From assembly GCA_017302895.1 (NCBI GenBank), contig JAFLBV010000003.1, positions 197,115 through 261,114 of the forward strand: 64,000 nt of DNA, in the 5' to 3' direction. Positions within the stretch are counted from its first letter, which is position 1. Every line of letters starts with the position of its first letter. This DNA is from Ignavibacteria bacterium (GTDB taxonomy: Bacteria; Bacteroidota; Ignavibacteria; Ignavibacteriales; Ignavibacteriaceae). Positions 51,594 to 60,501 of this stretch are shown here, piece after piece. The notes below the pieces were generated by a model. The model searched no databases. It saw only the letters and a list, made by a program, of their open reading frames with translations, and was not told the origin of the DNA. The translations under genes were made by a program, and so were the position numbers.

Positions 51594-53088
51594 CTCCACC
51601 GGCGCAGTTATACAAAATCTGCTCTTCATCAGAAAGAGTGATTCCGTTGTTTTCGAGGGGGAGGGAAATCGTAAAGATTGACCCTTTCCCCGGAGTGCTG
51701 TTTACTGAAATTGTACCCCCCATTTTCTCTATATGATTTTTGGCTATGGTCAGCCCGAGTCCGGTCCCTTCGAAATGGCGCCCCATCCCTTCGCTTGCCT
51801 GACGAAACGCCTGGAATATTATCTCAAAGTCGTTACTATCGATCCCGATGCCTGTGTCTGTTACTGAAATCAGTATTCTCTTTTTATCACCCCTCGTCTG
51901 ATGCCAAAGATTCACCGTAACTCCACCGTGAAATGTGAATTTGATGGCGTTGGATATAAGGTTTTCAAGTGCCTGAACGAACATGCTCTTGTCGAGAAGG
52001 CACCGGCACCCGGAGATGTGGCTCCCGAATCTGAGATAAAGATTTGAATTGTTGATCTGATATTCGAATGTTTTGCAAACCTCGATCACTGAGTCAATCA
52101 GCTCAAACTCCTTAGCGACAGGATTCGATCTTCCGGCCTCAATCCGGCTGAAGTCCATTATCTTTTTCAATGTCTCGAGCAGCCTCGTGGAACTCGCAAA
52201 TATTCTGTTTCCGATACTCCTGATTTCGGGATCATTTTTATATTCACTGAGTATCTCAGCAAATCCGATCACCCCTATCATCGGGGTTCGCAACTCGTGA
52301 CTCATGTTGAGGAGGAAGCTTGATTTTAGAGAGCTCATCTCCTCAGCTTCTTTTTTTGCTTTTATGAGAAGCTTTTCGTTGGCTTTTCTTTCGGTGATAT
52401 CGGCAATGAGGGTGAGGATACCGCTCTTACCTCCGGGGAGTGGAACCTTTGTTTCAGTCAGTTGAACATTAAGCCGGGTACCGTCTTTTCTCGAGGCGAA
52501 AGATTCCTGACGGAGAATTTCCCCTGACAGGATTTTTTTAAGATTTGAATCGATGAGAGATTTGTCTGCATGAGAAGCTATTACTGAGATATTATTACCA
52601 ACCAATTCATCTAAAGAGAAGCCGGTAAGCTCTACAGCTTTTGGATTTGCATCGATGATGCACCCTTTTTCGTCCTGCAGAATTATTCCCTCAGGTGACA
52701 ATTCGAACAGGGAGTGGTAACGCTCCTCGTTCATTCTAAGAGTTGTGATGTCGTTGAAGATTATGTTGATGTAGTCATGTCCCTCCATCAGGATGTGGGT
52801 GCCCGACACATCAACATAGATAATGCTTCCATCCATTCTTACGAGACACAGGTCCCTCAACTCGAAGACATCGAGTCTTCCCGGGTAACTCAGACTTTCA
52901 AGTGACTTGCTGAGGCTGGATGAGTGTACTATGTCGAGTATGTCGCGACCGAGCAGTTCTTGCTTCGAGGAGGCGCCGATCATTTTTACGAAGGCGGAGT
53001 TTACAAACACAAACTTTCGAGTATCATGCACGATTGTGGGTGCAGGATAAATTTCGAGCATATTAAAAAACTGTTTCTCATTGTTCAT
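51571..53088 (-). CDS. PAS-domain sensor histidine kinase
   Basis: 505 residues, with no membrane segment, so a cytoplasmic sensor. Two PAS domains (~1-115 and ~118-240; second with DAKGCI-like LQDEKGCIIDANPKAVELTG) precede the HisKA domain with H264 (NMSHELRTPMIG). The ATPase domain follows, with NLISNAIKF (N box), DTGIGID (G1) and FEGTGLGLTIAKN (G2). No receiver is fused and no regulator is adjacent on this side. It resembles the kinase at 55730-57658 in domain arrangement and sequence, apart from the missing receivers. Its tail overlaps the DAHP synthase gene. Confidence 0.93.
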   Translation of the reverse strand: MNNEKQFFNMLEIYPAPTIVHDTRKFVFVNSAFVKMIGASSKQELLGRDILDIVHSSSLSKSLESLSYPGRLDVFELRDLCLVRMDGSIIYVDVSGTHILMEGHDYINIIFNDITTLRMNEERYHSLFELSPEGIILQDEKGCIIDANPKAVELTGFSLDELVGNNISVIASHADKSLIDSNLKKILSGEILRQESFASRKDGTRLNVQLTETKVPLPGGKSGILTLIADITERKANEKLLIKAKKEAEEMSSLKSSFLLNMSHELRTPMIGVIGFAEILSEYKNDPEIRSIGNRIFASSTRLLETLKKIMDFSRIEAGRSNPVAKEFELIDSVIEVCKTFEYQINNSNLYLRFGSHISGCRCLLDKSMFVQALENLISNAIKFTFHGGVTVNLWHQTRGDKKRILISVTDTGIGIDSNDFEIIFQAFRQASEGMGRHFEGTGLGLTIAKNHIEKMGGTISVNSTPGKGSIFTISLPLENNGITLSDEEQILYNCAGGVNRPGNS

Positions 53089-53187
53089 GGTACCGCCAAA
53101 AAGAAAAATTTAATCTCTGAATTAATATAGTAAAAATTCCATCTTTCGTAAATAAATTAAGTTTCAAAGAAAAAAAATTGTGAGCAA

Positions 53188-54390
53188 ATGCATAATCTGT
53201 ATAAAATCTCCCTGTATCTGATATTATTTCTCTCACCACTTATGGCTCAGATGCCGGACAGGTATGTTATTCTGGTGATAGTTGACGGTGCCAGGTACAG
53301 CGAAACCCTTGGCGACACATCCGGAAGATTTACTCCGAATCTTAAGAGACTGGCAAACGAGGGGGTGGTGATTGATTCATTTTTCAACAACGGATGGACA
53401 GTCACGAGCAGAGGAGTCCCTGCAATCTGGTCGGGTTCCTGGTCAACTCCACTTGATACTTTTTACAACGGTTTTCAAACTCAATATGCCACCGTGCCTA
53501 CTCTTTGGGAATATTTCAGAAAAGCCCATCAGCAGGATTCCACAGAGGCAATGTATATAATGAAATATCTTTCTTCACCGTGGCTTCAGAGTTTTCGTCC
53601 CGATTACGGACCTGCCTACTGGCCCTGGTATATCCTTCAGGGGAGTAACGATGTATCGGTCTGGCAAAAGGCAAAAAACATGCTGCAGACCTGGCGACCG
53701 CGACTTTCCGTTATCTATTTTTCCGATGTCGATCACTATGGACATTCGGGTGTTTGGGATGATTATACCCGCGCTATTACTATTGCCGACAGTCTTATTA
53801 ATCAGTTATGGGAGTTTGTTAAGAGTGATCCTGTCCTGAAGGATAAAACCACCATTCTCGTTACCAACGACCATGGAAGGCATACGGATGGAGTATCAAC
53901 CGTTTTTGTTGGACATGGTGACGGTTGTGCAGGGTGCAGAAGAATTATGCTTTTCGGAATTGGTGCCAATGTGAAGAGGGGGATTCATACAATTACCAAA
54001 CGATACATTCCTGATATCGTTCCTACCATAGGCTCAATTTTGAATTTCCCGACTCCGGTCGTCTCGGGTGTTTCGATGAGTGAGATTCTGGATATTCAAA
54101 CTGATGTGTTGGATGAGACAATTCCCGGGACTTTTGCACTTGATCAGAATTTCCCTAATCCTTTTAACCCAGGCACAAACATAAAGTTTTCTCTGCCGTC
54201 AGAAACGAATGTTAAACTCGAGATCTACAATGCCATCGGCGAAAAGGTTGTGGATTTAATAGATGCTGACATGGCAGCGGGGAGACACCAAATATATTTT
54301 GATGCCTCCGGTCTTCCGAGTGGAATTTATCTCTACAGACTGTTGACCGGCAACCGGGTGGAATCCCGCAAGATGATATTATTAAAATGA
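53188..54390 (+). CDS. Secreted alkaline phosphatase-superfamily protein with T9SS domain
   Basis: 400 residues with a signal peptide (LYLILFLSPLMAQ). The phosphodiesterase/phosphatase fold shows metal sites in VIVDGARYSE, a Ser/Thr nucleophile region TVTSRGVPAIWSG, DVDHYGHSG, TNDHGRHTDG and GHGDG. These residues match type I nucleotide pyrophosphatase/phosphodiesterases and related sulphatase-like enzymes. Substrate not decided. The last ~85 residues are a sorting domain (NFPNPFNPGTNIKFSLP). Divergent from the histidine kinase. Confidence 0.85.
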   Translation: MHNLYKISLYLILFLSPLMAQMPDRYVILVIVDGARYSETLGDTSGRFTPNLKRLANEGVVIDSFFNNGWTVTSRGVPAIWSGSWSTPLDTFYNGFQTQYATVPTLWEYFRKAHQQDSTEAMYIMKYLSSPWLQSFRPDYGPAYWPWYILQGSNDVSVWQKAKNMLQTWRPRLSVIYFSDVDHYGHSGVWDDYTRAITIADSLINQLWEFVKSDPVLKDKTTILVTNDHGRHTDGVSTVFVGHGDGCAGCRRIMLFGIGANVKRGIHTITKRYIPDIVPTIGSILNFPTPVVSGVSMSEILDIQTDVLDETIPGTFALDQNFPNPFNPGTNIKFSLPSETNVKLEIYNAIGEKVVDLIDADMAAGRHQIYFDASGLPSGIYLYRLLTGNRVESRKMILLK

Positions 54391-54415
54391 ACGGGAGTCT
54401 CCTCCCGCTATTTTA
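54391..54415. terminator. Bidirectional terminator between convergent genes
   Basis: CGGGAG (54392-54397) pairs with CTCCCG (54402-54407) around TCTC, followed by CTATTTTAAAAT. It separates the phosphatase gene from the convergent sorting-domain protein. Confidence 0.75.
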
Positions 54416-55643
54416 AAATCACCATTTTACCGGTAACAGGAGAGATTTCTGAGCCAACTGGTTCGAGCCTGTAGAACCAGACTCCCGATGGGAGGTTGCC
54501 CGAATTGTAATTAATCACATTGACTCCTTTTTGGCAACTCACCGGGAGTTTCTCGTCGATAATTGAACCTTTGGGGTCGTAAATTTTCAGAACCACTTCC
54601 ATTTCGAACGGGACTGTAAATGTTATTTGTGTCGAACCGTTAAAGGGATTGGGATAGTTGTTCATCAGTCGAAAAGAACCCGGGTTTTCTGACTCTGCTG
54701 ATTCAATGCCTGAAGGGAGTGTGACCGATGTCCAGGTTGCCCCTTTATCGGACGAATATTTAATCGCTTCAGAGCCGTTCTCTCTTAGGGCAACATTCGA
54801 TTTCCCGGCGGACAGAGCCTCAATTTCCGTGATTCCTCTGTAGACTTCATCCCACGAAACCCCGCCGTTTGCGGTTCTTAGCAAAGAATTGACAGACCAG
54901 ACCCCTTGATAGCCTGTTAGTGAATCACCAAAGGCTGCGAGACCTGAAAGTACACCTGCATCCTGAAGAATGATGTTCCAGTTCTGACCACCGTTTGAAC
55001 TGAACCATAGCCTGGACATGGTTGTCACGAATCCGTGTTTAGCAGAAATAAATCCCGAAACCCCTTTCTCACCGAGAGATTCCATAATCTGCCAGCTCTT
55101 GCATGAGTCCTCGGAGATGAGGTAATTAAAACTTCCGGCAAACGGGTTAAAGTAAGGGGCGTAGATGAAAACTTTTCCAGCGTGAGGCATGCCTGCAAAT
55201 GAGATGCTGCTGTAATTTTGCACAGGAATTTGAAAACTGACCGTGTCAAATGAGATGCCTCCATTGAATGATCTGCAGACTGTGAGGTTGTCGCGCAGAA
55301 TCAGGATGGTCTTTCCATCGGAAACAAAGTTGGCTGAATTTAGTACCCTGCCTGCCTCAAAGATTTTTGTCCAAAGAGAACCTCCGTCCGTCGTACAGTA
55401 CAACTCGTTTCCTTTTGCTGCATATCCTGCAGATTCCGATACAAAATGGAGCATTGAGATGTTTTTGTTATCGGGTCCAAAATTCAATTGTTCAAACTGG
55501 TGGGGAGAAGAAGTCTGTCTGAAAAGATCAGCACCTCTGGAGATGAATAATTTTTCGCCGGCGAATTTAAAAATTTGTGAGTAAACCGGAAGAGCGAGAA
55601 TGATAAACAGGGTTAATAATCTGTGACTCATGGCTTCTATCAA
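54408..55643 (-). CDS. Secreted BNR/YCF48-like propeller protein with T9SS domain
   Basis: 411 residues; the frame begins MIEAMSHRLL, and the second Met (55631) is the likelier start of the signal peptide (LLTLFIILALPVYSQ). Several propeller blades of the type LYCTTDGGSLWTKIF, SRLWFSSNGGQNWNIIL, LLRTANGGVSWDEVY and IKYSSDKGATWTSV are visible. The last ~85 residues are a sorting domain with the variant NYPNPFNGSTQITFTVP. The function is unknown; it probably lies at the cell surface. Confidence 0.85.
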   Translation of the reverse strand: MIEAMSHRLLTLFIILALPVYSQIFKFAGEKLFISRGADLFRQTSSPHQFEQLNFGPDNKNISMLHFVSESAGYAAKGNELYCTTDGGSLWTKIFEAGRVLNSANFVSDGKTILILRDNLTVCRSFNGGISFDTVSFQIPVQNYSSISFAGMPHAGKVFIYAPYFNPFAGSFNYLISEDSCKSWQIMESLGEKGVSGFISAKHGFVTTMSRLWFSSNGGQNWNIILQDAGVLSGLAAFGDSLTGYQGVWSVNSLLRTANGGVSWDEVYRGITEIEALSAGKSNVALRENGSEAIKYSSDKGATWTSVTLPSGIESAESENPGSFRLMNNYPNPFNGSTQITFTVPFEMEVVLKIYDPKGSIIDEKLPVSCQKGVNVINYNSGNLPSGVWFYRLEPVGSEISPVTGKMVILK

Positions 55644-55729
55644 TTTATGACGTGAGAATGCACAAATATGCCAAAATCTGATTTCATATCCATGAATTTC
55701 GTGAAGCGAAATTCAGTAATAAAATTAGC

Positions 55730-57658
55730 TTATCCTTTCGAAAGTGATTCCTTAATAAGGGTGACAAAAGCCTCTCTTTTGAAAGGTTTCGACATGTAGT
55801 GAGTACATCCCGCCCGCATGGCATCTTCCTTGTCCTTAAGCATTGCAAAAGCGGTAAGGGCTATAACTGGGGTCTTTTTGTATTGTGGCATTTTTCTCAA
55901 TTCCACCGTTGTCTGGTAACCGTCGAGCCCTCTGCCAAGATTTACATCCATCAGAACAAGAGGGTAATAGCGTGAATTTGCTTTTTCAAGTGCCTCCTTG
56001 CTGGATATCGCAGACTCTATTCTACATACTTTTCTCAGCATTCTCGAGATCATTTCTATTGCAATGGGGTCGTCTTCGACATAGAGGATGGTCGGCAGTT
56101 CTGCTTCCCCGGTTTGGACCTGTGCCGGGACACTCTCAAAAACTTCAGTTGCACGGGTATTTTGTATCGGGAGAGAAACGGTAAATGTTGTGCCGGTACC
56201 GACCTCACTGTCCAGTTGGATAGTGCCGTTAAGTTTTTCGACAAATTTTTTCGTCACAGCCAGGCCGAGCCCCGTTCCTTCAAAGTTTCTGCCGAAACCT
56301 TCACTTGCCTGCCTGAAATCGTCGAATATGAATGCCTGTTCCTCTTTTGCGATACCGATTCCTGTGTCACGAACTTTCAGGAGCAGAAAACCGTTCCCTG
56401 ACTGTTTTTTTGAAGAGACTTCGACTTTTACCAGTCCGTTTTTTGTAAATTTTATTGCATTGTTGATCAGGTTTGCACAAATCTGGGAAAAGACCCTTTC
56501 ATCAGTTACGAACGGGATCTTCATCTCAGGTGCCACCAGTTCGAAATCGAGACCCTTTTTATTTGCCTCGTTTATATGCAGGCGGAAATTCTCTCTGACT
56601 GTCTCTACTGCATCAATTTCAGTTTTAACCATCTCGAGCTTGCCGGCTTCAATTCTCGACAGATCTAGAATCAGGTTTAGAGTGTTCATTAAACGGGAAC
56701 CGCTCTTATAAATGATATCTGCATATTCAACCACCTGCGGGGGATTTCCCTCGTCGGTCAGGAGGTCGGAATACCCAAGAATACCGATCATCGGAGTGCG
56801 GAGCTCGTGGCTCATATTCGCAAGAAAACTCGATTTCAGCCGGTTCATTTCCTCTGCCTCCTCTTTGGCGAGAATCAACTCTTTCTCGTATTTTTTTCTG
56901 GCGGTTATGTCTGCAATAATGGTCATAATACCGGCAGATCCATCAGGGAGAATCACTCTTGCCTCTGTCAGCTCCACATTTACAACCTCGCCATCCTTCC
57001 TCAGTCCCTCTGCTTCATGTTTGAAGGATCCTTCATCGATAATGGTTTCAATGTCGTCTTTGATGTTCTCCACTCTATCAGGCGGAGTAATCATGCTGAT
57101 GTGCTGTCCGATCATCTCTTCGCGGGAATAGCCAAGAATTACGGAGAATTCCCTGTTGACATCGATTACTTCGCCGTTTTCATTTTGAAGAATAATTCCT
57201 ACCGGTGAAAGATTAAAAAGGGCTCTGTACCTGGCTTCACTCTCTACTAGAGCTTCCCGTGCCTTCAGTCTCTCGATGTTATTTTTTCGCTCTTCCAGTG
57301 CTTTTAGTATTGCTGTTCCGAGCCTAACAATCTGTTCTTTTATTACATAGTTAGCAGCGCCCGCTCTCATACACTCGACTGCGGTTTCCTCATTTACAGA
57401 TCCTGTGACGATAATTACGGGAGTAATTGGCGAATGTTCTATGGTGAGCCTGAGCGCAGTAAGCCCGTCAAATTCGGGCATTGAATAATCAGAAAGAATG
57501 ATATGTGGCTCAAACTCCCTTAATTCCCTGAGGAAGTCTCCTTCTGTTTCAACATTTCGGAAAATTGCATTAGGGAGGACTTTTTTTACCTCTCTCTTGG
57601 TGAGTTCGTAATCAGGCAGAAAATCTTCAACTATAAGGATTTTATATTCTTGTTCCAT
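55730..57658 (-). CDS. Hybrid histidine kinase with receiver domains at both ends
   Basis: 642 residues: N-terminal receiver with D57 (IILSDYSMPEFDG), T in IIVTGS and Lys in YVIKEQ; PAS (~140-255); HisKA with H284 (NMSHELRTPMIGIL); ATPase domain (DTGIGIAKEE, FEGTGLGLAVTKK); C-terminal receiver (ILYVEDDP ... LVLMDVNLGRGLDGY, ALTAFAM, MSKPFKRE). It has no membrane segment. The N-terminal receiver makes it an integrator of another kinase's signal. It lies 21 bases downstream of a single-domain regulator gene, so both are probably co-transcribed. Confidence 0.95.
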   Translation of the reverse strand: MEQEYKILIVEDFLPDYELTKREVKKVLPNAIFRNVETEGDFLRELREFEPHIILSDYSMPEFDGLTALRLTIEHSPITPVIIVTGSVNEETAVECMRAGAANYVIKEQIVRLGTAILKALEERKNNIERLKAREALVESEARYRALFNLSPVGIILQNENGEVIDVNREFSVILGYSREEMIGQHISMITPPDRVENIKDDIETIIDEGSFKHEAEGLRKDGEVVNVELTEARVILPDGSAGIMTIIADITARKKYEKELILAKEEAEEMNRLKSSFLANMSHELRTPMIGILGYSDLLTDEGNPPQVVEYADIIYKSGSRLMNTLNLILDLSRIEAGKLEMVKTEIDAVETVRENFRLHINEANKKGLDFELVAPEMKIPFVTDERVFSQICANLINNAIKFTKNGLVKVEVSSKKQSGNGFLLLKVRDTGIGIAKEEQAFIFDDFRQASEGFGRNFEGTGLGLAVTKKFVEKLNGTIQLDSEVGTGTTFTVSLPIQNTRATEVFESVPAQVQTGEAELPTILYVEDDPIAIEMISRMLRKVCRIESAISSKEALEKANSRYYPLVLMDVNLGRGLDGYQTTVELRKMPQYKKTPVIALTAFAMLKDKEDAMRAGCTHYMSKPFKREAFVTLIKESLSKG

Positions 57659-57679
57659 TGAGATTCCGGGGAATTTTAA

Positions 57680-58126
57680 TTATTTGGATGCTTCATTAAG
57701 AATTAACCAGTACATTCCCAATTGGGAAACTGCTTTTACGAAATCCTCAAACTGCACCGGTTTGACCACATAACTGTTCGCTCCCAGATCATAAGCTGAT
57801 TTTATATCAGGGTCTTCCTTTGATGAGGTTACTATCACTACCGGCAGTTTGCGGGTAATCGCATTATTCCTTATCTCTTTGAGCACTTCGAGACCATCTA
57901 TTTTCGGTAATTTGAGGTCAAGAAACACAACTCTTAAAGCAGTGTGATCTACAGTTCCCTCATATTTCCCTTTGTTGAAAAGGTAGTTTAGTGCGTCTTC
58001 TCCGTCTTCGCAAATCTTGATGTTATTAGCGAGATGATTCTTTTTCAGGGCCCTCATCATCAGAGTTGCATCGTTAGGATTATCTTCGACTATCAGTATT
58101 TCAATTGATGAATTATTCGTTTCCAT
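57680..58126 (-). CDS. Single-domain response regulator (Rcp1-like)
   Basis: 148 residues, one CheY-like receiver. The acids E14/D15, phosphoacceptor D70 (VVFLDLKLPKIDG), T/S (VVIVTSS) and Lys (SYVVKPVQF) are all present. The insertion before the phosphoacceptor strand (NYLFNKGKYEGTVDHTAL) is typical of the Rcp1/phytochrome-partner branch. No output domain. It probably passes phosphate to or from the hybrid kinase directly downstream. Confidence 0.92.
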   Translation of the reverse strand: METNNSSIEILIVEDNPNDATLMMRALKKNHLANNIKICEDGEDALNYLFNKGKYEGTVDHTALRVVFLDLKLPKIDGLEVLKEIRNNAITRKLPVVIVTSSKEDPDIKSAYDLGANSYVVKPVQFEDFVKAVSQLGMYWLILNEASK

Positions 58127-58318
58127 TTTCAGTATATCAATTTTACGATCATAAATAATAATCCTGCTTTCAGAACGGAAAAATAAGTAATAACCGAGCT
58201 ATTAACAAAATAAATCGTTCTTTGTAAATCCGATCGTTTAAATTTTATTGCAGCAGACCACATAACAAATTTTATTAGGATATTTGGAGAGAGAACTTTT
58301 CATTTTATTGGATATCAA

Positions 58319-59707
58319 ATGTCGAACAACGAATCAGTAAAGCCCGGAATCGTAAAACAGACGATTATTGAAGTGACTCAACCTTTCAAAGATCTGGTGC
58401 ATTCACCGAGAGCACTTTGGGGTATTAATATCTCCTATCTTCTCGAGGGACTCACATATTTTGGTGTTGTAGGACTTCTCACCATCTTTTTCACCGAGGA
58501 TATCAAACTCAATGACATTGAATCAGGGCAGATGGTGGGTGTTCTCACGGCAGGCATCACACTGAGCATGCTGTTTTTGGGTGCTACCGTTGATATAATC
58601 GGTGTGAGGATGTCGCTGCTGATTTCGCTGATGGCTATGCTTGTCGGCAGGGTGTTGCTGGCAGTAAGTCCGACCCTCTTCCCGGGAACGGGGCTTTGGG
58701 GTCCGGCACACATAACAGCAATGCTTGGTATCCTTGGCATAATCATAGGTTACGGGATATATCAGCCTGCCTGCTACGCGGGAGTGAAGCGATTCACCGA
58801 TGAGAAAACCTCTGCGATGGGTTATGCGATGCTCTATGCTCTTATGAACCTTGGAGGATTTCTTCCGGGTTTGATCTCTCCGCCTGTAAGGAAGAGCTTT
58901 GGAATCACGGGAGTATTCTGGGTTTATGTTGCGTTGACCGTTGTCGGGATTATTTCTGTGCTTTTTATTCTTACCAAAAAGACTGTAAAAATGGCAGAGG
59001 CGAATCTCAGTGATGAAAAGAAGGCCGAGGTGAAAGCCGAAAATGAAATGCCTTTCGCTGAAAAAATGAAATATTACATGAAGAATTTCCCCCTTAAGGA
59101 TATGAGATTCCTCTTCTTCATTTTTATTCTGATTCCCGTTCAGACACTTTTTGCTCATAACTGGTTGACGCTGCCGACTTATTGCTATCGGGCTTTCACC
59201 GGTGTGGTAAGTGAGAATTTTGAGTTTTTCACAAATTTCAATCCAATACTTATTTTTATTCTCACTCCTGCAGTTGCAGCTCTTACCGCCCAGAAAAATG
59301 CATATAAAATGATGATTTGGGGAACATTTGTGATGGCTTCGCCGACTTTTATCCTGGCTTTAGGTCCCAATATCTACACACTTTTCGGTTATCTGATAAT
59401 CATGACCATTGGTGAAGCGATGTGGCAACCGAGATTTTTGCAGTGGGTGGCTGAAATTGCCCCCAAAGGGATGACGGGAATATATATGGGTATCGGGCAG
59501 TTCCCTTGGTTCCTGACGAAAGTCGTCACCTCCCTTTATTCAGGATGGTTCCTTATGAATTATGCTCCTGAAGGGGTTCCACCGGAAAAAATGAACACAG
59601 AAATGATGTGGCTGATTTATGGATTTATCGCCATTATCAGTCCAATCGGCCTGATCCTCGCCAAAAACTGGATGGTAAAAGGATTTAAGACCAAAAGTGA
59701 GGATTAG
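58319..59707 (+). CDS. MFS transporter (POT-like)
   Basis: 462 residues with about 12 membrane helices. The N-terminal half has GINISYLLEGLTYFGVVGLL and, between helices 2 and 3, a DIIGVRMSLL loop; then GIYQPACYAGVKRFTDE and YALMNLGGFLPG, which resemble the oligopeptide/proton symporter branch. A cytoplasmic charged linker (AEANLSDEKKAEVKAEN) joins the halves. Substrate unknown. It is followed by a cupin gene in the same direction. Confidence 0.85.
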   Translation: MSNNESVKPGIVKQTIIEVTQPFKDLVHSPRALWGINISYLLEGLTYFGVVGLLTIFFTEDIKLNDIESGQMVGVLTAGITLSMLFLGATVDIIGVRMSLLISLMAMLVGRVLLAVSPTLFPGTGLWGPAHITAMLGILGIIIGYGIYQPACYAGVKRFTDEKTSAMGYAMLYALMNLGGFLPGLISPPVRKSFGITGVFWVYVALTVVGIISVLFILTKKTVKMAEANLSDEKKAEVKAENEMPFAEKMKYYMKNFPLKDMRFLFFIFILIPVQTLFAHNWLTLPTYCYRAFTGVVSENFEFFTNFNPILIFILTPAVAALTAQKNAYKMMIWGTFVMASPTFILALGPNIYTLFGYLIIMTIGEAMWQPRFLQWVAEIAPKGMTGIYMGIGQFPWFLTKVVTSLYSGWFLMNYAPEGVPPEKMNTEMMWLIYGFIAIISPIGLILAKNWMVKGFKTKSED

Positions 59708-59783
59708 GGAGGTATTAGGTATAAGGTATCAGGTATTAATTCTTTAAGATTAAGCCTGTATTGTGAACTTTTATTAACAAGAG

Positions 59784-60155
59784 ATGAGCATTATGCACAC
59801 ATTAATCGAAAAACCTGCAATTGTTCAGGCAGCAGGAAACAAGCCCAAGATAATTGAAGAATATGTCGGCAGAGTTAACTCCGGTACCGATATTATAAGC
59901 ATCGCAAGAATGCAATCACCTGCAGGTTGGACGGAACCGGCTCAAATACCCGAGTTCGATGAATATACCGTGGTATTGAAAGGCGTACTCAGAGTGGAGA
60001 GCAAAACCGGATTTATCGATGTCTCCGCGGGTCAGGCGATCCATACTCCAAAAGGGGAGTGGGTTAAGTACAGCACCCCAAACGATGAAGATGCCGAATA
60101 TATCGCCGTTTGTTTGCCTGCGTTTTCGCCTTATACAGTGAACAGACAAGAGTAA
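59784..60155 (+). CDS. Small cupin-domain protein
   Basis: 123 residues (a second Met is at residue 4). One beta-barrel with the two cupin motifs in reduced form: PEFDEYTVVLKGVLRV and SAGQAIHTPKGEWVKYS. The first motif lacks the usual metal His pair but keeps Glu; one His remains in motif 2, so metal binding may be weak. The function cannot be told. It ends just before the repeat and operator-like region. Confidence 0.8.
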   Translation: MSIMHTLIEKPAIVQAAGNKPKIIEEYVGRVNSGTDIISIARMQSPAGWTEPAQIPEFDEYTVVLKGVLRVESKTGFIDVSAGQAIHTPKGEWVKYSTPNDEDAEYIAVCLPAFSPYTVNRQE

Positions 60156-60321
60156 AAGTTATTAGTTGTGAGTTATGATTTATGAGTTGTCGATAGCCCT
60201 TGCGGCGGCATGTGGGTAGAATTTGGCGACAACCTTAACCAGAGCCCTTGCGGCGGCATGTGGGTAGAACCGGTACCCGACTGCACAAATCATTCCTCAT
60301 CCTTTCAAGGGAGTGGTCGAA
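60156..60321. repeat. Repeat island C: two reverse CATATG-family elements
   Basis: After the cupin stop come degenerate heptamer words (TTATTAGTTGTGAGTTATGA). Two reverse copies of the 27-base element follow at 60195-60221 and 60243-60269 (AGCCCTTGCGGCGG with a CATGTGGGTAGAA end; core CATGTG here). They are 48 bases apart, the same short spacing as in islands A and B (about 49-51 bases). Confidence 0.8.
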
Positions 60322-60440
60322 GATATGTATAGAAAATCGAAAAATCTATATATATGAGCATTGATATGTATAGAAAATCGAAAAAATTATACATATTGCA
60401 TTCGATATATATAAAAAACCGGAAAATCTATACATATGAT
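60322..60440. repeat. Three 41-base palindromic repeats before the Fic gene
   Basis: Units begin at 60322, 60363 and 60404, exactly 41 bases apart. Each has an imperfect palindrome TATGTATAG / CTATATATA (unit 2: TGTATAG / TTATACA; unit 3: TATATATA / TATACATA) around AAAATCGAAAAAT. The centre is AT-rich. The spacing is close to four helical turns, so a protein bound at each would face the same side. They end ~60 bases before the Fic start. Confidence 0.8.
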
Positions 60441-60501
60441 TAACCAGTTTATTCCATTGAACCGTGTCAAACGCCGAAATCTTCTCAGTTAAGATGTAAA
60501 T

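Noticed and set aside
60322..60440. CRISPR or microsatellite
   Set aside because: Only three units, directly adjacent without spacers, and with palindromic arms conserved; operator-like structure fits better.
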